This document shows, piece by piece, positions 61,175 through 64,000 of a stretch of DNA of 64,000 nucleotides. The notes beneath the pieces are model-generated. The model was not told the DNA's origin. It ran no database searches and worked only from the letters and a program-made list of their open reading frames with translations. Position 1 is the stretch's first letter. Each line of letters begins with the position of its first letter. A program made the position numbers and the translations under genes. Origin of the DNA: Colimorpha_A sp045543555 (GTDB lineage: Bacteria > Bacillota > Clostridia > Oscillospirales > CAG-272); contig JAZQMQ010000007.1 in the NCBI GenBank assembly GCA_045543555.1, forward strand, positions 1 through 64,000. The letters are read 5' to 3'.

Positions 61175-62161
61175 TTATCTTTCTTCTCTGAAGTAGTTGA
61201 TTCCCAAACCTGCCGGAGGCTGATTTTCTCTCTTATTTCTGATACTTGAAATAATAAGAACGACAATCGTTACAACGTAAGGAAGCATCTTCAAAAGAGG
61301 CGTAGTGCTCATATTGAGCTTCAGTGCCCTTATTGACGGGAGATAGAAGCCGCAAATGTAGAGACATCCGAAAACGATAGATCCCAGGATACTCAAAGAC
61401 GGTCTCCAAAGTGCAAATATTACAAGCGCTATAGATAACCAACCGAGGGGCTCAATGCTAAGATAAGACTCCTGTGAGCCTGAGAAATCCATAACGTAAT
61501 AAAATCCGCCCAAGCCTGCTATACCACTTCCTATACAGGTTGCAATATATTTGTAGCGTGTAACATTGATTCCGACAGCATCAGCAGTAGCAGGATTTTC
61601 TCCCACCGCTCTTAAGTGAAGACCAATCTTAGTCTTATTCAAAACGATTGAAGTTGCAATAGCAATTATTATTGCAAGGAATACCATAGGTCCGCAATAG
61701 CTCATATCGTGCATGATAGTGCCCGGCTTTGCTTGAGCAAAAGGATATCTGTAGAAATTGAGGGCATACAGATATTTGCTTTCGGTAAGTCCGGCAAAGA
61801 TGTATTCCATCGCACCCACGCCGAAAATCGTCATTGTAAGACCTGTAACGTTTTGGTTTGCACGTAAGGTAACCGTCAGGAAGCTGTAAAGAGCTCCCAT
61901 TGCCGCAGCTGTAAGAAATGCTGCCACAATACCTATAATGACAATGAGTGCCGGATGTACAATTCCCTTTTCCGAGCTTATCATAAGTGTTTGAAGAACC
62001 GAGCAACCGCCCGCTGCTCCCATACACATAATTCCGGGGATACCGAGATTAAGATGTCCGCTCTTTTCCGTAATGATCTCACCTGTTGAACCGTACAAGA
62101 ATGTCATTCCGAGGGGGATGGCACTCATCAAAAACTTAAATACAGCGTGAATAACGTCCAT
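61175..62161 (-). CDS. ABC transporter permease, nucleoside/simple sugar type (NupQ-like)
   Basis: A 328-residue permease with about nine helices. It has GEIITEKSGHLNLGIPGIMCMGA near the N-terminus and GLHLRAVGENPATADAVGIN near 190, hallmark stretches of the BmpA-NupOPQ family. It pairs with the next permease and the partial ATPase. GGGAG precedes ATG; the upstream stop is two bases away. Confidence 0.9.
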   Translation of the reverse strand: MDVIHAVFKFLMSAIPLGMTFLYGSTGEIITEKSGHLNLGIPGIMCMGAAGGCSVLQTLMISSEKGIVHPALIVIIGIVAAFLTAAAMGALYSFLTVTLRANQNVTGLTMTIFGVGAMEYIFAGLTESKYLYALNFYRYPFAQAKPGTIMHDMSYCGPMVFLAIIIAIATSIVLNKTKIGLHLRAVGENPATADAVGINVTRYKYIATCIGSGIAGLGGFYYVMDFSGSQESYLSIEPLGWLSIALVIFALWRPSLSILGSIVFGCLYICGFYLPSIRALKLNMSTTPLLKMLPYVVTIVVLIISSIRNKRENQPPAGLGINYFREER

Positions 62162-62163
62162 AA

Positions 62164-63258
62164 TTATGCCTCTCCCTTCTTATTCGCTTTTTTTAAATTG
62201 AACGCAAGCTCATAGTTAATAAAGAACTCACATCCGACGATAAAGAACAGGATGATTCCGATTATAACGTTCGGAAGCGAATCGCTCATACCGAAATCCT
62301 GCGACATTTGCGCAACACCCTGCTGAAGAAAAATTACAAGGAACGAAGTTCCTACCATCACAATGGGATTGAATTTTGCAAGCCAGGAAACCATTATTGC
62401 GGTAAAGCCCTGTCCGCCGACGGATTCGGAATTGACCGTACGGTCAAGACCTCCGACGATCAAGAAGCCCGCAAGTCCGCAAATAGCACCCGACACGATC
62501 ATCGTTCTGATAATTACCTTAGGAACGTTAATACCAACGTAACGTGCAGTCTTTTCGCTTTCTCCGACAACCGATATCTCATATCCCTGCTTGCTGTAGC
62601 CGAGATAGAAATGCATTATGACCGTCAGAACCGCAACTATCAATATGATAAGAAGGTATTGCTCGCCCGCATATCCGCTTCCTATCGTCGGAAACAAGCC
62701 GTGTTCCTCAAGACGCGGAAGCGTACTTGATCCATTCGGGGTCCAAAGAAGAAGGAAATATGCTACGAGATAGCTTGCAATATAGTTCATCATAAGAGTG
62801 AACAGCGACTCGTTTGTGTTCCATATCGATTTGAACACAGCGGGGATTCCTCCCCAAATCGCACCTGCGAGCAGTGCGCACACGAACATTATCACGATCA
62901 GAAGCCAATCCGGGACCTCACCGCCAAGGTAATGCAGACACGCCGCTGTTGCAAGACATCCGACGAGCACCTGACCTTCAGCACCTATGTTCCAGAAACG
63001 CATACGGAATGCAGGTGTAACTGCAAGCGAGATGCAAAGAAGGATAGATATGTCCTTTATAAGCTTCCAAATTCGTCTGTCAGTGCCGAATGAGCCATCC
63101 AACATTGAGCCGAGAAATTCATCGGGCGTTCTCTTTTCAAGAACGTAAATGAGTATAGAGCAGAACAGAAATGCACAAACAAGCGCAATTGCTCTTATGA
63201 GAAGAGATTTCCAAGCAGGCATCGTATCCCGCTTTTTAAGGTGAACCAGTCCGCCCAT
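62164..63258 (-). CDS. ABC transporter permease, nucleoside/simple sugar type (NupP-like)
   Basis: A 364-residue membrane protein with about nine helices and the family stretch RFWNIGAEGQVLVG near 85 and GINVPKVIIRTMIVSGAICGLAGFL near 245. GGAGG precedes ATG, which overlaps the stop of the ATPase gene (TAATG). Forms the heterodimeric pore with the NupQ-like protein to import nucleosides or sugars. Confidence 0.9.
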   Translation of the reverse strand: MGGLVHLKKRDTMPAWKSLLIRAIALVCAFLFCSILIYVLEKRTPDEFLGSMLDGSFGTDRRIWKLIKDISILLCISLAVTPAFRMRFWNIGAEGQVLVGCLATAACLHYLGGEVPDWLLIVIMFVCALLAGAIWGGIPAVFKSIWNTNESLFTLMMNYIASYLVAYFLLLWTPNGSSTLPRLEEHGLFPTIGSGYAGEQYLLIILIVAVLTVIMHFYLGYSKQGYEISVVGESEKTARYVGINVPKVIIRTMIVSGAICGLAGFLIVGGLDRTVNSESVGGQGFTAIMVSWLAKFNPIVMVGTSFLVIFLQQGVAQMSQDFGMSDSLPNVIIGIILFFIVGCEFFINYELAFNLKKANKKGEA

Positions 63259-64000
63259 TATTCGTTCTCCTCCTTTGTATTTACAGTTTTAGTCATCAGA
63301 AGACCAATCTCATTTTTGTTTGCGGTGCGTCCGTCAACAATTCCCGTAACACAACCCGAATTGATAACGAGGATTCTGTCGCAGAGTTCTATCAGAACGT
63401 CGAGGTCTTCCCCTACGAATATTACCGCAACACCTTTTTTCTTCTGTGTGTTAAGAAGATTATATATCGTATAAGATGAGTTGATATCAAGACCTCTTAC
63501 AGGATAAGCCGCCATCAGCACCGACGGAGCGGAGGAAATTTCACGTCCTACAAGCACCTTCTGAACGTTTCCTCCGGAAAGACGCCTTACGGGGGTTGTC
63601 GCTCCAGGTGTTGAAATTTCAAGTGAGGTGATCATTTCTTCAGCTAAGTTTTTCGGCTTTCTTCTGTCGACAAATACGCTCTTGCCCTTTGAATAGCTTC
63701 TAAGCATCATATTGTCGATAATATCCATGCTTCCGACAAGTCCCATGCCGAGGCGGTCTTCGGGAACGAAGGACAGACGTACGCCTAAATCTCTTATCTG
63801 AAGCGGTGTTTTATCTCTTAAATTGATATGATTGGCGTTTGTGGGGTCAATATAGGTTATACTTCCCTTGTCAATATGTTGAAGACCCGCTATCGCCTCA
63901 AGGAGCTCTCGCTGTCCGCTTCCTGCAATTCCGGCAATTCCAAGTATTTCACCGGATTTTGCAGTAAATGATATATCGTTAAGAACCTTTTTTCCGTCTT
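63258..64000 (-). CDS. ABC transporter ATPase, nucleoside/sugar type (NupO-like), C-terminal part
   Basis: Only the second ATPase domain is in the window; the gene continues past 64000. Visible are the degenerate Walker A GIAGIAGSGQREL, FVPEDRLGMGL, signature RRLSGGNVQKVLVGREI and the altered Walker B region YPVRGLDINSS, typical of the second domain of RbsA/NupO-type double ATPases. It powers the two permeases downstream; a binding lipoprotein (BmpA-like) is expected outside the window. Confidence 0.88.
   Translation of the reverse strand, partial: DGKKVLNDISFTAKSGEILGIAGIAGSGQRELLEAIAGLQHIDKGSITYIDPTNANHINLRDKTPLQIRDLGVRLSFVPEDRLGMGLVGSMDIIDNMMLRSYSKGKSVFVDRRKPKNLAEEMITSLEISTPGATTPVRRLSGGNVQKVLVGREISSAPSVLMAAYPVRGLDINSSYTIYNLLNTQKKKGVAVIFVGEDLDVLIELCDRILVINSGCVTGIVDGRTANKNEIGLLMTKTVNTKEENE

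Overview
The window reads as the chromosome of a low-to-moderate GC member of the Clostridia (Bacillota). The supporting signs are: most genes are preceded by strong AGGAGG-type ribosome binding sites; promoters are nearly all TTGxxx-17-TATAAT; the division and cell-wall (dcw) cluster has the Firmicutes order; MurE has the Arg of the meso-DAP motif; one exported protein has S-layer-homology-like repeats; and the metabolic genes (LivJHMGF, Mrp, ABC-F, NupOPQ-like) match clostridial relatives. There is no phage, insertion sequence, rRNA or CRISPR array. Names are from reading motifs, not database searches.

Layout. 1-6.9 kb: an MgtE magnesium channel behind a promoter, a 31-codon leader ORF and a terminator hairpin that look like an attenuator, followed by a complete branched-chain amino-acid ABC transporter (livJHMGF) with a strong hairpin after the binding-protein gene. 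6.9-9.6 kb (minus strand): an AraC-type regulator, a lipoate-protein ligase and a PHP phosphatase in one operon. 9.8-23.3 kb: mraZ, rsmH, ftsL-like, pbpB/spoVD, murE, murF, mraY, ftsW, murG, ftsQ, ftsZ, with three exactly 10-bp-spaced MraZ boxes in front and internal promoters before pbpB, ftsQ and ftsZ; murD, murC and murB are absent from the cluster. 23.4-31.5 kb: tRNA-Lys, a short-chain dehydrogenase, a membrane HtrA protease, a two-component system, a small helical protein, a beta-lactamase-fold serine hydrolase and an Mrp ATPase.

31.5-37.4 kb: a PrsA/parvulin-like foldase with a structured leader, a metallo-beta-lactamase-fold hydrolase, and the gltX-glnS pair. 37.5-43.5 kb is the most unusual part: two tandem paralogous membrane proteins made of a zinc ribbon, one membrane helix and YD/RHS-like repeats, then a secreted transglutaminase-like protein with 18 perfect-length 12-residue acidic repeats and a C-terminal anchor helix, then a convergent exported protein with a cadherin-like domain and S-layer-homology-like repeats. 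43.6-47.4 kb: an RluA pseudouridine synthase, a DUF3810-type membrane metalloprotein and a YkpA/YbiT-type ABC-F protein with one dead ATP site. 47.4-53.7 kb: two tandem copies of a very large GH106-like glycoside hydrolase, each with its own promoter and hairpin terminator. 53.9-60.1 kb: an M23-fold protein lacking two zinc ligands, then an OGG1-type glycosylase, a CDF metal exporter with a manganese-type motif, a zinc-ribbon coiled-coil protein and a second ABC-F protein. 60.2-64 kb: tRNA-Thr, a frameshifted GNAT acetyltransferase and a NupOPQ-like nucleoside/sugar transporter running off the right edge.

How the genes work together: the dcw block supplies peptidoglycan precursor synthesis and septation; the 37.5-43.5 kb genes look like envelope or surface proteins; LivJHMGF and the Nup-like system import amino acids and nucleosides or sugars; the two GH106-like enzymes lack signal peptides and so probably act on imported oligosaccharides. 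The best candidates for undescribed biology are the mgtE leader, the zinc-ribbon/YD pair with its surface-protein neighbours, and the leader RNA of the PrsA-like gene.
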